DNA of 64,000 nt, taken from NCBI GenBank assembly GCA_037355855.1, contig CM074764.1, positions 3,348,001 through 3,412,000 of the forward strand, read 5' to 3'. Position 1 is the stretch's first letter. Each line of letters begins with the position of its first letter. Below the pieces are notes generated by a model. That model made no database searches, was not told where the DNA came from, and saw only the letters and a program-made list of their open reading frames with translations. Shown here in pieces: positions 30,844 through 43,752 of this stretch. A program made the translations under genes and the position numbers. The stretch comes from Pseudo-nitzschia pungens (lineage: Eukaryota > Bacillariophyta > Bacillariophyceae > Bacillariales > Bacillariaceae).

Positions 30844-31675
30844 AGCTTATTGTAAGCTTGCAAAGCTGGAGATCTACAAGCAACAAAAATAACAAGAAGA
30901 AGAAACAATGGTGGCGACGACAATGACGAAACGACGCTGTTACAGACATAATTTTATACTGGATCCCCAAGCTCCCTCCTGTTACAAAGCCGTTCCAGTT
31001 ATTATTGTTCTTCTTGTTATTGCGGATAAACAAACGGTACAAACGGCGTCTCCAAACTCCAAGAATTGACGGAGAAAGAATTTTTTGAAATTCTTAATGC
31101 TGCTGCACTCATTTCTTTCGTCCCAACACGACGTGCCCCTGTTATTGCTGATACGGCACTTTTGGAACCACAACGGTATTTTTTGGAACCACGAAGGTGT
31201 TTCAGATTTAAAATGGTGTTTCCAAACTACAGCGTCTAATTTCGAAGCACAGCGTCTACAACAGTGTTTCGCACACAACGGCGTTTCGCACAAACAACAG
31301 CGTTTCGAACGACGAACGACAACAACACAACAATACACAGCAATATATAACCTCTGAATACAGCTGTATCTACAACTGTATCCCCAGGCATATATTCTCC
31401 TCCTGTTTGTTGCCTGGATACACTTCTCTCGGATCTTATTCAAACAACAACGGTGTTTTGGAACGGATCTTATACCAAGAACAACAAGGGTGTTTTCGAA
31501 CAACAACAACATCCCTCGACAAATACAGCGTTCAGCAACACATATAACCTCCACTGAACTTCTGAATACAGCTCCAATAACACCTGTATTCCCCAGGCAT
31601 ATAAACTCTATGTTCCTGGCATATAAACTCCCTGTTCCTGGATCTTATCCTATTGAATTTCAGATACTTCCTTTA

Positions 31676-33547
31676 TGCCTTGTCAACACACGTGACAAAG
31701 TGCTCCCTTCCCTGCATCCAACCAAGATCAGTACAGAGACCTACGGTCTATTATCACCGCATCCCATTCTCTTTTTGATTGTCCTATGGCCTCTGAAGAA
31801 TCCGACAACACGTCTGCTGAGTCTCCCGCTGACAATGCAATTGCAGCTGCAACCGACGGCGCCACCACCACCACGACCCCTGCAGCCGCACCTGCTGCTG
31901 CAGCAGAAACTCCATCACCTCCGGTTGCTGCTGGCAATCTCACCACAACATTTGATCATTACTGTGCCCGTGCTCTTCACGAACTTTTTGATGTCAATGA
32001 TACGGACTCCCTGCTTTCTTGTAATGCCCTCATCACTTCCAGCATTACCACATGGCGAAAATTCATTCGATTGACTGAGCCCATTGTCAACCGACTCCAA
32101 TACTGTGATACTCGCAACAACTACTTTGATCTCCCTCCATTCACATATATTCAACTCCTCCAATTTGTCAAATTCCGTGACCATCTCACCGCCATGAAAC
32201 AATCTTACCGTGACGTCACTCTTTACACGGCTGACGCATTTGACGATTTTGTTGATGGTCTTGATGTTGGCACTGTCGTGTGTCCTCCTCGGTTCCCTCT
32301 CCCCTCCAGCTCAGCTCCCTGCTCCGACCCTCAACCCTCTAAGAGTGATGACCAAATCAAGTTTGAACAATGGAGCAAACGCTCACATGACGTCGCTGTC
32401 TTCAATGTTTATAAAAATGATGCCCGATTTGAACTCTGGGCCACTGGTTTTCGTGCTCAACTCCCCGAATATGATATCGATGTGGACACCTTCCTTGATC
32501 CTAACTGGGATCCTTCCACTCTTTCACCATTTGGCAAGAAATTATTTGACAAACAATGCAAATTCTTTTGGGTCCTCTTGCTTCAGGTTTTTCGCTCCGA
32601 CCTTTCCTACACCTGTGTCCAGGGTCACACTAGCACATGCGATGGGCAAGCTGCCTATTTTGAGTTCCTCAAACTCCGCAAATCCACCCACACTCATGAA
32701 TTTGATGTGGCTGGCCAATCCCAGTGCCTTCAACGCCTCACCCTTGTTGGCTGGAAGAACACTACTGTCCGTTTCTTGACCACCAACTGGTTTGAGCACT
32801 ACGATAATCTCTGCAAGATGACTGCCCCGGCTCTCCCTATGAAATATCACATGCTCCGTTCCACTCTCCTGAATGCTGTTGCTTCTGATCCTCACCTCAG
32901 TGACCAATTTTCTAAGGTTCCAATGCCTTCTGCACACGACTCTGATTCCGTTGAAGTTCAACACATTCTCCAACTGAAGACCACGCTCCTCGCTGAAGCC
33001 ACTCGGTTAGATTCCCGTGCTGCTCTCACCTTACCCAAATCCAGAGCTGATATGAACTTCCAAGCCCATTTTCACAATGCTTTCCCATATCTTGACTCCT
33101 CTGCCTTCACCGATGACTTTGTCAATGATGTTCACTCCTACGCCTTTTGCTAAGCAACTCTGGACTCAATTCCCATCTGTTGACTGCCAAAAGATTGTCC
33201 TCAACCTGAATCCCAACAAGTTTCCTGAGTCTCAACCCACCAATCCCACACCTGGTTCTGCTACACCTATTGGCCGTCAAGCCTACTTCCATTCCACTGG
33301 CGCTTCCCCTGCACACCCTACTCCTGATCCCATTTCTAGTGATTCTCCCAATGACCCTGGTACGCTTGGGGTTGTTGGGGTTGGGGTTGCATCTAATGCC
33401 CACCTTCATCAACATGGTGGGGCGCAATCTCTGCGCTATTGCCCATCCTTTCATTCATTTCATTTCTGTGTGTGTCACAGCTCCAACATGTCCATGACAA
33501 TGAAGAAAGCTTCTCTTGCTTCCCTGATCATAGATGGGGCGTGTTAA
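31676..33547 (+). pseudogene. Gag-like protein of copy D, broken
   Basis: The original start region (ATG 31676) has an early in-frame stop. From the Met equivalent to residue 38 (31786) the frame is open to 33153 (455 aa) and clearly homologous to copy A (DTRNNYFDLPPF, SYTCVQGHTSTCDG, TLPKSRADMNFQ). At 33147-33153 about 100 bp is deleted with a frameshift (HSYAFC then stop). The remainder (AKQLWTQFP…RQAYFHSTGASP) continues in another frame. Conservation of residues despite decay suggests the Gag was under selection before this copy died. Confidence 0.85.
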
Positions 33548-33572
33548 ATTGTAACCGTGACACGATTCATTG

Positions 33573-33978
33573 GAATATTTCCGTAAAGCCTCGTCAGCCG
33601 CCCAATAGTCCTGATTTCAACGTGCTTGACTTGGGCTTCTTCACCTCCATCCAGAACTTGCAGTACAAGGAGCATACACCTCGTGACATTGACGGTCTTA
33701 TCACCACTGTTGAAACTGCATTTCAGAAGACTGACCGCAACACATTGAGGAACTATGTGTTCCTGTCGTTGCAATGTTGCTTGGAGGATTCTTTGTCAGT
33801 TGGTGGTGACAACACCTACAAGCTCCGTCATATGGGAAAGGATCGTCTCCGCAGAGAGGGTACACTCCCTATTTCTATTGCTTGCGACCCAGCTAATATC
33901 ATTGCAAAGGGACGTGAAATCCTGAGGCGAGCTGCAGCTGCTGCTGCTAGTAGCACTAGTAACACTCGCCGTAGTAGT
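33573..33978 (+). pseudogene. Tc1/mariner transposase, C-terminal fragment
   Basis: Reads QPPNSPDFNVLDLGFFTSIQ, containing the third catalytic Asp region of stramenopile mariner-like transposases, then about 110 residues of C-terminal domain to SNTRRSSC. The stop TAA is supplied by the adjoining LTR (TGTTAA). The first two catalytic aspartates and the whole N-terminus are absent. It lies between two copies of the first 31 bp of the copy D LTR, not between TA dinucleotides, so it did not arrive by ordinary mariner transposition. Confidence 0.82.
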
Positions 33979-34343
33979 TGTTAAATTGTAACCGTGACAC
34001 GATTCATTGCATGCGCGCACCATGCGCACAATACTAGTTTTCTACAGGGCTTGTACATGACAAACAAGCAGCAAACACAACAAGACAGCAACGTCGATTC
34101 CTTGACAAGCTTGCTGTCCTCATACCTTTAGTTTAACTCCGATTCGAATACCTTCATACTTACATCTTGCTGCTTGAGCAGCTCCCTGTAGAGCTACAAA
34201 CCTAGGATCTAACTGACTGTGCCAAGTGGTAGTTAGAATAGATCCGGCCAACTGTCTTCCCCTTTGGTCCTCGTAGTGGTGATCTGAGACTATCAATAGA
34301 ACAGACCGGCACCTCAACCGGTTTGCATGCCTTTGCCATTACG

Positions 34344-34859
34344 TCTAATAACTGATTTTTGACCATTTTGACCCGTTTCGACCACCCCCCTCTTATTTTT
34401 TGGATGTTTATTTTTTGTTTTAGCTCCATTATTTTTATTATTTGGAGCGAAAGTGCCTTTCTTAAGCTCGAATTACTATTTTTTGGCTCCAAAAACAAAT
34501 CTTTGGCTGCAAACTCGAATATTTGCGTCGAAAAATTAAATATTTGCGTGGAAAAATTAAGTGCGCGGTCGAAATTCGTTGTTCAGCCACCATTAGGGTT
34601 AAGGTTTGTAGCGCTTTAGCGCTGTATCCCTGTATCCCTGTATCGCTGTATCGCTGTATCGCTGTAGCGCTGTAGCGTAGCGCTGTAGCGTAGCGCTGTA
34701 GCGTAGCGCTGTATCGCTGTAGCGCTGTAGCGTAGCGCTGTAGCGTAGCGCTGTAGCGTAGCGCTGTAGCGTAGCGAGTTAGCGCAAGCGAGTTAGCGCA
34801 AGCGAGTTAGCGCAAGCGAGTTAGCGCAAGCATACGATTGAATTAATTTTAAGCGCTAA
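34344..34859 (+). repeat. Dispersed repeat and GCGCTGTAGCGTA arrays
   Basis: 34345-34490 is the inverted counterpart of 10030-10172. 34620-34860 is an array of GCGCTGTAGCGTA and CTGTATCC(C) units, then GCAAGCGAGTTA units. No gene. Confidence 0.9.
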
Positions 34860-34885
34860 CGCTACTCAGCGCTGTAGCGTCTATA

Positions 34886-35165
34886 ATACAGTGCAGGGGA
34901 CAGCAAGCAGCAGCAAAGCGTCGATAATACAGTGGGGGGGACAGCAAGCAGCAAGCAGCAAGCAGCAGCAACGTGTCGATAATACAGGGGGGGGGACAGC
35001 AAGCAGCAAGCAGCAAGCAGCAGCAACGCGTCGATAATACAGGGGGGGGGACAGCAAGCAGCAAGCAGCAGCAACGCGTCAATAATACAGGGGGGGACAG
35101 CAAGCAGCAAGCAGCAGCAACGCGTCGATAATACAGGGGGGGGGACAGCAAGCAGCAAGGTGTCG
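34886..35165. repeat. G-run minisatellite, second locus
   Basis: Five to six units of CGTCGATAATACAG + G-run + ACAGCAAGCAGCAAGCAG, the family at 1-640. Confidence 0.95.
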
Positions 35166-36009
35166 ATAGCGCTGTAGCGTAGCGCTGCGCTGTAGCGTAG
35201 CGCTGTAGCGCTGTGCTACCCTATTATGCTACCGTCGGGGTATGGTCATCATGTACGATTTGTACTATAATCGGACGCCCGACCCAGACAGTGACTTAGC
35301 GAGCGCTGTAGGGCTAATTACCAGATATTATTTGGTATGCTACCATACCATGCTACCTTATTATGCTACCGTCGGGGTATGGTCATTGTGTAGAATAAGT
35401 ACTATAACCGGATACCAAGCCCCTGCAGTGATAAGCGAGCGCTTTAGCTTAGCGCTGTAGCGCTAATTACGAGATACTCTTACTTCGTATTTTTTGGTAT
35501 GCTACCATACCAACCGTCAGGGTATGGTCATTGTGTAGAATAAGTACTATAACCGGATACCAAGCCCCTGCAGTGATAAGCGAGCGCTGTAGCGCTGTAG
35601 CGCAAGCGAGTTAGCGCAAGCGAGTTAGCGCAAGCGAGTTAGCGCAAGCGAGTTAGCGCAAGCAAGTTAGCGCAAGCGACGAATTAGCGCAAGCGAGTTA
35701 GCGCAAGCGAGTTAGCACAAGCATACGATTGAATTAATTAAGCGCTAACGCTACTCAGCGCTGTATTCCTGTAGCCCTGTAGCCCTGTAGCCCTGTATCC
35801 CTGTATCCCTGTAGCGCTGTATCCCTGTAGCGCTCTAGCGCTGTATCCCCTGTAGCGCTGTATCCCCTGTAGCGCTCTAGCGCTGTATCCCCTACAGGAC
35901 TTAGCCCCAGCAACAGGACCGGCTGAGTGCTTAGCAAATCGCTTAGCAACAGGCTTAGCAACAGGCTTAGCAACAGGCTTAGCAAAGCGCTTATTTCAAG
36001 TGGTATGGG
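35166..36009. repeat. Mosaic of short dispersed repeats
   Basis: Three copies (35225, 35375, 35517) of a module with CGTCGGGGTATGGTCAT, GTACTATAA(C/T)CGGA and CCC(C)TGCAGTGA. Between and after them are AGCGCTGTAGC, GCAAGCGAGTTAGC (35600-35720), CTGTAGCCCTGTATCC (35765-35890) and GGCTTAGCAACA (35940-35980) arrays. No gene. Confidence 0.88.
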
Positions 36010-36600
36010 GTGCTACAGTCAAGTGACCCGGGTTCTCGTGTAGGATTTGTACCAGTTGTACATACCCCGGGTATAGCACCGGCATTAGCACAGTGTAGCT
36101 GAGTGCTACAAAGGTTAGGGTTGCTAATGCTACGAGATACTGGATATGCTACCATACCATACCATGCTACCATACTATGCTACCGCTGGGGTGAGGTCGA
36201 TGGTGTACTATTAGTACCATGACCGGATACCTGACCCAGACAGTTCGAGTTAGCACACGATTGAATCTATTAATTAAGCGCTAACGCTACTCCGTGCGTT
36301 GTGCTACTCCGTAGAATACAGTACTAAGCCTACAGCGCTGTACGCTGTACGCTGTACTACGAGTTAGCGAAGCGCTGTCACGATACGATACAGAGCTAAG
36401 ATACCGAGCTGAGCGCTGTGGCTCAGCTCCCTCCACTTTTGCTCACTCTTATAATTTTATTCCCCTGTAAATAAACACCATCATGCCCTCCACCTTTCGA
36501 TCGATCCCGATGTACCTCTAGGGGAGTACCCTGTAGTATTTGAGTGTATGTAATAGCGTTCAATCAGTATCTTCTGTAGACTCACGATTTGCCAGCACAC
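36010..36600 (+). repeat. ~600-bp dispersed repeat, copy 1
   Basis: Shares with 62090-62680, in order: TTTGTACC…TACATACCCCG, GGTTAGGGTTGCTAATGCTACGAG, GGTC…GTACTAT(T/G)…ACCGGATACC, GAGCTGAGCGCT(G/T)TGGCTCAGCTCC, CATGCCCTCC, CGATGTACCTCTAGG and GTAGACTCACGATTTGCCAG. Partial copies form the inverted arms at 54.4-55.4 kb. No frame conserved. Confidence 0.85.
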
Positions 36601-37056
36601 AACGTGCCCCTGTTGTTGCTGCTGTTTCAGTATAGATCATTCGGAATACAGATTGAACCACGAATCGGATTATGGATCAAGCTACGACTTTATTCTACGA
36701 ATTGCCGACTGGCAAATATCAACGAAAACGACCCGTACGATCCTACCGTACGATCCAACTCGGTGGGTTGTTTCTTTCAACCCCTACGATCCTACCGGTA
36801 CGATCCTACGATCCTACGATCCTACGATCCAAGCCTGTGGTTTGTTCCGGAGCCTGGAACGCAAATACGACAAACGAAGTCGAAGGGAACGCAGATAGGG
36901 TAATCTGGGTCGAAATCTTTCGGACGGTACGCAAATAGGGTAAAAACGGAAATGGGGAGAAATCCGGTACGCAAATCTGGTAATGAAAACAGATGATACT
37001 TCCCGCTCTATCCACATATCCAGTAATGTAGTAATTTAATCATCCACAAGTTTGTT
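36601..37056. repeat. TACGATCC octamers and ACGCAAAT-type words
   Basis: 36735-36835 carries TACGATCC/TACCG repeats (complement of the octamer at 9745). 36855-36985 carries four GG(A/T)ACGCA(A/G)AT units. No gene supported. Confidence 0.6.
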
Positions 37057-37280
37057 TATGGACCCCCCGGCATGAATTTTTTTTCCCAGCATCGGATTTC
37101 CCCATCACTCCTCCAAATCTCCCGTTTTTTCCCATCACCCCACCATTACGTGTTTTTTCATTCTTTATGGACTCCCCCGGCATGAATTTTTTTTCCCACC
37201 ATCGGATTTCCCCATCACTCTTCCAAATCTCCCGTTTTTTCTCATACCCCCACCATTACGTGTTCTTTCATTCATTGCTT
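37057..37280. repeat. Two-copy ~109-bp repeat upstream of the MULE gene
   Basis: GGCATGAATTTTTTTTCCCA, GGATTTCCCCATCACTC and CACCATTACGTGTT occur in both copies (about 37070 and 37179). Possibly promoter or 5' untranslated DNA of the gene that follows. Confidence 0.85.
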
Positions 37281-37457
37281 TCCACTTTCCCTTACGTAAC
37301 CTCTTTACGTAACCTGTTAGCCACTCTCTTCCTTGTTTTCGTCTTTTAGGCACCGTCTCACTTTAGTGTGCAACAACATCATCACGAAATCTCTGAACTA
37401 TCCGTATCTTTTCAACCGATTTTGTCCTCTTTCCCCTTTCCCATCATCTTTGACACT

Positions 37458-40400
37458 ATGACGGCCAGTAGTGATGGTAATTCTACGCAAAGAAGTAAGA
37501 ACAAAAAACTCCAAGTTCTTTTTTGGCATCCCGCTAGTACCCTAAAGGAATATCGATCATTTCCTCCTCCGTTTACATCCACCTACAACCCAGGGAGTGA
37601 TCTTGTACATCAACTCAGTTCATACTGTTTTAATAGATGGGGCTTTACCGTCAAAACTTTCTGTGGAACAAATTATGGGTGTCGTTATTCAAGTCGCACA
37701 TACATATGCACTTCCAATGTAAAGATTAAGGTGTATGTTGACTTCGATCAAAAGTCAGGTACATGGGTTCTTTCTCCTCGAAACGACATTGATCAATTCC
37801 AGTCATATCTGGAGGAGGCTGCGCCTGCTTTGGTTACTAGTAGCAAGCACGTATTGGTTCATTTCCCTCCATATCAATTATACATCGAACAGCGGCTTCA
37901 TAACCATCACGACCATTTGTATTCTTCCTTTCTTTCCGAAAGGTCTGTAACGGATCATCTATTTTCTGCCTGCAAGTTTCAGTTGAAGGGTACATCAAGC
38001 AAGGCAGGAACCATAACGAAATATGTTACTATGACCAAGAAGGCAATTTACGATTACATACTTGAAAATGTCAAGTCGGATTATTCCTCAATGGCATTAT
38101 GGTTACAGAGTCTTGCCAAGGAAAATCCCGAAGCAACCGTTGTTCTACAGACTGATGCACAAGATCGATTTTACAGATGCTTCGTCGCAACCCCTATTTC
38201 ATCATCCAAGTTTTTCGGCACATTGACAACCCCTGTTTTTGTCGGTGATTGTTTCCATTATAAGGATCCCACATACGACGGTGTATGTTTTGTTCTTGTT
38301 ACTAAAACCTCTTACGGTGATACGGTACCACTGGCATGGGCTATTATTCCAAGTGAAAAGACGGAACACCTTGGTTGGATTATCCAGATGTGTCTGAAAG
38401 GGAACCTACGAGTTGACAGGCACCCTTTTCTAACTGATCAAGGCCCACTTGTCTCCACGTTTAATGTTTTGTTTCAAAGGTATGGGTTGTCCTTTCTTGT
38501 AGCTTTGTGTATCCAGCATCTCATAAGGTCCATCAGGGTCGGCTTTGATAGAGTCTTTCCCCCCCTTCGTATGTCCAAACCCGACAATAACGATCTCGCC
38601 TACAAATGTGACCGTGCTCTCCGGAAAAGAATATCAGCCGCATCGAATTCTTCGAGTACTCAATCATTTTTTCAAGAAATTGTGGGGTTGTTCTCTGACC
38701 TTGTGCGTTTGCACAACAACAAAAACGTTGACATTCACAATCCCCAAAACGTCCTCCTTATGCACGATTGTGTCGATGCCATGTTGTACGTTCTGAAATA
38801 TGACCCAAAATTATGGACTGTTGTAGGGAATTCCGATCAATTCGTGGAGGAGGATTTCCTTGAAAATGTCAGGGGAGCCGTGGGACAGTTTATGTACCTA
38901 AAATATCTGTTATCGGATTATTCGGTTTCCCCCGAAAGTGTTTCGCAAGATAGTCTTGAGCAAAGAAAATCTCTATGCCAGGCACACGCTGCAGAATTTG
39001 ATTATGAGAAAAAAGCAACATGTGAACACGGCGAGAAAGGTGCCCGTATGGGCTTCAAGCGGACGAACCTTGCCGAAACTGTTGCGAGCAAGATGTTTAC
39101 TACCAACATTCGTGATAGACGACCGTATTACACAAACATTGCTTTTTTGCATTTCTATAATGCGGCAATTGCATCAATGAAAACAAAATTGGACGGAGAT
39201 CCTTCCGACGACTATAGTAATTCTCTAACGTCGGTTGGCCAAATGATCAAAACAATGAACTCTGCCGAGTTTGAAGCCACTGATTACACGTTGGTCGACA
39301 CATCTGAATTAGACGAAAAAGAAGGATACGTCGGGCTAAATTGCGTCTTCACTAGTGGAGCTAACAGGCACGGTGGTTACCATAATCTTATCATATTGTG
39401 GAAGTCCCATCAGGTTGAGGATGAAGAAAGGGAAATGAATCAACAACGTGCATCAGCAGACCCAATAGCAGCTAGGGAAAAATACAACTTCCGTATCGTC
39501 TGCACTCGTCATGTCGAATTTACTCAAATGAGAAAATGCCCATGTGCATGTTTCACGAAAGGATTCGAAAAAGCAAAGTTGCATTCACGTTGGCCCTTTC
39601 TTCGGTCTATTCTATCGAAAGGTTTGATGGAAATCTTGGTTTACCGCGCATCATGCGTCCGTCTTTGTAGTCAAAGTCTATTCGAACAATGCGAAGGAAA
39701 GGTTGAAGATTACTTCGCCTTGCACACCAATAGTCTTTTCCTCCGGACACCGAACGAGCAATCTATGTCGAATCTTGTGTGCCCTAAACAAATGTCGTGT
39801 CCTCCCCTATACAAGAAAACTCGGGGACCTAAGAGGCGGATTAGGTCCAATGGTGAATTCTCGATGTATTTGTCCAGCCCGGTTAGGAAAAAATCGAAAA
39901 GAGAAGGTGGTGTTGACTCTCCGTTATCTACAATCAACAAGCCACTTTCTAAAAGAAACCAGAAGAAAGCAGATGATATTACAAAACGCTTTACACAGCC
40001 CAATGGCCTTTTCTGTCAAGAAGGTGTAGATCAGATGAATGCATTGACGAAGAAGAGTGAGTCAACATCGGTTAATGAAGGTAGGGACCCTTTCGGTATG
40101 AAAGTAGAGGATCTATCCACAATTTTTCCGGGCGAATACAAAGTTTATCAAGTTGGCAGTTATGCGTCCCAACCAGAGAACCAGTTTGGGCATATGGCGT
40201 TCCCCTTCTCGAAAAAACCGCATAGAATTTTGCCTCTTTCTGCATGTGAGGAAGATCCCTTTCTGGCTGCTTTTTCTGTTAAAAAAGTTTGGGGTGGAAG
40301 TCCAGAACCATTAACAACCGAACAACAATCATACTTTTCTGATGGATCCGTTTTGTCTACTCGACCAAACAACGAACAAGTTTACGCATTAACAGAGTTT

Positions 40401-43312
40401 GGTAGCAGATTTTTTGGTGAGATAGCCGGACAGGTTCTTCAACATCTCGATCTTTCTTTTTCTGTTATAGACGAATCCGATTTAAATAACTCGGAAAGTC
40501 TTGGTAGCGGTTGTCCGATTCCAGACAAAATACCAGAACAGGTTATGAGTGATTTTATAAAAGAAGAAGAAGAAGATGATTTAATGCAAATATTCAAAAC
40601 AAAAGTGACAGGGATCGTGAAATCAGATGTTGAAGGGAAGGTAGAATTGGCAGGGAATGGGAAGGCAGATTTTGCACAGAAAAGGCAAACGGGAGGCGAG
40701 GGAAAGGTAGAAGAAGTTGAACAGAACGGGGACACGGATGGGAATGGGATGACAGGAGTGAAACAGAAGGCAGAAGCGAACCGGAACGAGGAAGGGAACG
40801 GGAATGCGAACTTAGAAGGTAACGGGAATAAGGACACTGAACGCAGTGGGAAAGTAGAAGTGGAACAGAAGGGGGACGTGGACGTGCTGGATGGGAAGGG
40901 GATGGCAGGAGTAGAACAGAACCGGAACATAGAAGGGAACTTGAATGACGAAAGGAACCGGAATGCGAACCTAGAACGTAACGGGAACAAGGACACTGAA
41001 GGCAGCGGGAAGGTAGAAGTGGAACATAAGGGCGACGTGGACGTGGATGGGAACGGGATGGCAGGAGTGGAACAGAACCGGAACGTAGAAGGGAACCGGA
41101 ATGACGCAGTCAACCATGATGAAGAGTACGTGGAGCTGTTCAACACAGATTTAAAAGAAGATAACCCGGTAGCATTGTGCGGCTTGACACAGGAAACAAA
41201 TGTGTCGGGTCTGAACCCATTCACTTGTTCTCAACTGTCGGATGATTTGGGCAATCTTTGTTCCCAGTTTTGCAACGAACAAATACAAGAGTCAACATCA
41301 CAGTCACTTTCCGAATCAGAAACTAAGGAGCTCTTGCATGAACTCATGACACAGATATATGAGTTGGAGCCAACATTATCGTACGAAAACATCAAGAATT
41401 CATTCTACATGAGCTTTCGCGGCAATCGAATCCCTTACAATGTCACTCCTGGGGACGTACGGAGAATAACGAGGAATGTTCCTGGTAGCATCACTCCGAA
41501 TGTTTTTGATTTCTATTCGCAATTACTTAATCATCACCCAATGCCTAAGTATCGGCAGAGACCCAAGTATTTTATACACGAATCAATCAATGCTTCGGAA
41601 CCAAATGTACGGAACACTATTTGCGACAGACGGCCATACTATTTGAGTCATTCTCTTACAGAGAAACTGTTTGTGCCAGACAAAGTTTTATTGCCTATCT
41701 TTATCACAAGCAATGACAGTAAACTGAAGACAGGCTTTTACTATTGGGGTGTACTGGCTATTTCCATTTTGGATCATACAGCGTATATTCACCTTCTCAA
41801 CAGCATGGTGACGGAACACAAGGATGCTTTACTTCATGTCTCACAACAGATTTTGGAAGAATGTTTTAATGCTGAAGATGATGTCACACAAAGGTGGGAA
41901 CTTGGGTTGAATAAAATGTTCTTTGACAATCAGGTTGACTCTGGACTTTCATCAATGGATGTTATATTTAAACAATCAACGGTTTCAACTGATCAATATC
42001 ACACACAACAAAATGTTGGTACATACAACAAATGGCTACATATTTCCCTGGTGTCATCCATTCTATGCCGATACTTTTACAGTCCCAGGTCTTTGATGTT
42101 GATGATTGGTGCCACCAAGTTGGCTAAGATGACACGGGACAAGTCAATCAGCCTATGTGGTGACGGAAAACTAACGGAATCAAGTATAATTGAGAGAAAG
42201 TGCAATATGGATTGTCATCCACTATCAGAGAGGCTTAAATGCTTTAACTATGGGCGTATTTCCGTAATAGAGATGAAAGTGTGGCTTCTTGTCTTGGATG
42301 TAAGGTTTGCCAGAAAAGACAGTAGAATTCAGTTGGTTAAGAAGGTAAGAGATGTATTCACATCACCATATTATCAGACAATCGAATCACGAGCAATGAA
42401 GCGTAAGCAAAGAGGCAACACAACTCTTAATCAAGATCCTAAAGAAATCTTGAATGAAATTTTAAGATTACCAAAGCTGAGGAAAAAAGGAAGGTCACAA
42501 CAAAGTAAGAACATCTTTTTGCAGTATGAAAAGATCAAGAGAAACTTTGAGTTGATAAGTAGACGCTCCAAGGAGGGTCGATGTTGTAGTGGTAGATTAT
42601 GTTTCTACGGCAACCTCACAATTTGGCAAGATGACAATTCGACATCATGCACTGGTTGTGGTTTATATTACCATGGAAATCAGGGTGAAACGTGTTCAAC
42701 GAAGGATGGGTACTGTCTCATTTGTGCAAAGGAGGATGTAGGCGATTTAAACAGATTCCGATCTGTTGATGCGAAAACAGTTTTAGAAAGGATAAAAACC
42801 AAAGCTAAAACTACATGCAATAGAAAGAAACCAAGACGGCTTGTCATGAATGAAGGAGAGGAAGATAGTGATGTGGATACGTGTGATGATAGTGATTCGG
42901 AGGATGAGTTGAATTTACATTCAAAGTTGTTTAGTTCAGCTATCCGCAAAACCAAACAAGGAGGAGATGAAAGAAATGATGCAAGCACTGTCTTGTTCAA
43001 TTATTCACAGCTTGGAAAGGATGTCATTTTGACACAGTTGAAGAGATTTCAAAAATTATTTCAATTTGGTGTTTCTAAGTCAGAAGGAGAAGCACCTGGT
43101 GTACTAACAGTATATTCAAAAGATGTAAACACACTTGAAAGTGGCACTTGGTTAAATGACAATGTTGTTAATCTATGGATTCAACTATTGAAATCAAGAG
43201 GGATTGGGGACAAGATAGAATTGAAAGAATCATTTTTTTTTCAACTATTAAAAGACTGGATTGGGAAAGAGGAAGAAAAAAGGGAGGAACAACATAAAAC
43301 AACTGGACTAAT
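37458..43312 (+). CDS. MULE transposase with zinc region and Ulp1 N-part, interrupted
   Basis: Start taken at ATG 37458 (the frame is open upstream to about 37368 without another ATG). Mutator-family core: D264 in VFVGDCFHYK, D327 in FLTDQGP, the diagnostic CIQH (C351-x2-H354) and E540 in TNLAETVASK. A Cys-rich patch KCPCAC follows. An Asn/Gly/Glu repeat region (40640-41110), an acidic KEEEEDD stretch, then a PHD/RING-like CTGC…CSTKDGYCLICAKE (42650-42730), and finally GTWLNDNVVNLWIQLL, the first strand-helix of a Ulp1/SENP protease. The frame is cut at CTAAT (43308-43312, after residue 1951) by element C and resumes at 46926. Such transposase-Ulp1 fusions are known from plant MULEs; the fusion here is inferred from reading frame. 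TIRs were not found. Confidence 0.8.
40640..41112 (+). repeat. In-frame ~150-bp repeats inside the MULE gene
   Basis: Three imperfect units encoding NGMAGVEQNRN…GNGNKDTEGSGKVEVEQKGDVDV. Changes between units keep the frame (one unit has DVLDGK for DVDGN). Confidence 0.8.
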
Positions 43313-43738
43313 TATTAAATTGTAACCGTGACTCGATCCACTCCATATGCGCACCATGCGCAAAATAGTTTTCTACAGGGTTTCCAGTACTGCTTATAAA
43401 CAAGCAGCAAACACAACAAGACAGCAATATCGATTCCCCGACAAGATTGCTGTCATCACTTCTTTAGTTTAACTCTGATTTGAATACCTTGATACCTACA
43501 TCCTGCTCCCTGAGCAACTCCCTGTAGAACTACAAATCTAGGATCTAACTGACTGTGCCAAGTGGTAGTTAGAATAGATCCGGCCAACTGTCTTCCCCTT
43601 TGGTCGTAGTGGTGAATCCGAGACTATCGACAGAACAGACCGGCACCTCAACCGGTTTGCATGCCCTTGCCATTACAACCAGCAATATCTCCAAGCTTGC
43701 TCCTTATTCCCTGAGCTAAATTCAGCTACATTTTAACA

Positions 43739-43752
43739 GATTAACAGTCGCA
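43739..43752 (+). promoter_or_regulatory. Primer-binding site of copy C
   Basis: GATTAACAGTCGCA directly after the 5' LTR. Confidence 0.7.

Larger units (their letters stand above)
30398..34343 (+). mobile_element. Old, degraded Gag-only element, copy D, with a mariner insert
   Basis: 5' LTR 30398-30829 (432 bp; TGTTAAATTGTAACC…CATTTTAACA, i.e. the intact TG…CA form), primer-binding site 30830-30843, leader, and Gag remnant 31676-33547. The 3' LTR starts at 33542 but after 31 bp is replaced by 406 bp of mariner transposase. It then restarts at 33979 and runs to 34343, where it is cut before its end. About 80-85% similar to copies A-C in protein; no TSD can be assigned. Confidence 0.8.

Noticed and set aside
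40439..41224. 261-codon antisense frame across the MULE gene
   Set aside because: Mirror of the purine-rich coding repeat; Ser/Phe/Pro low complexity, with no start or context support.
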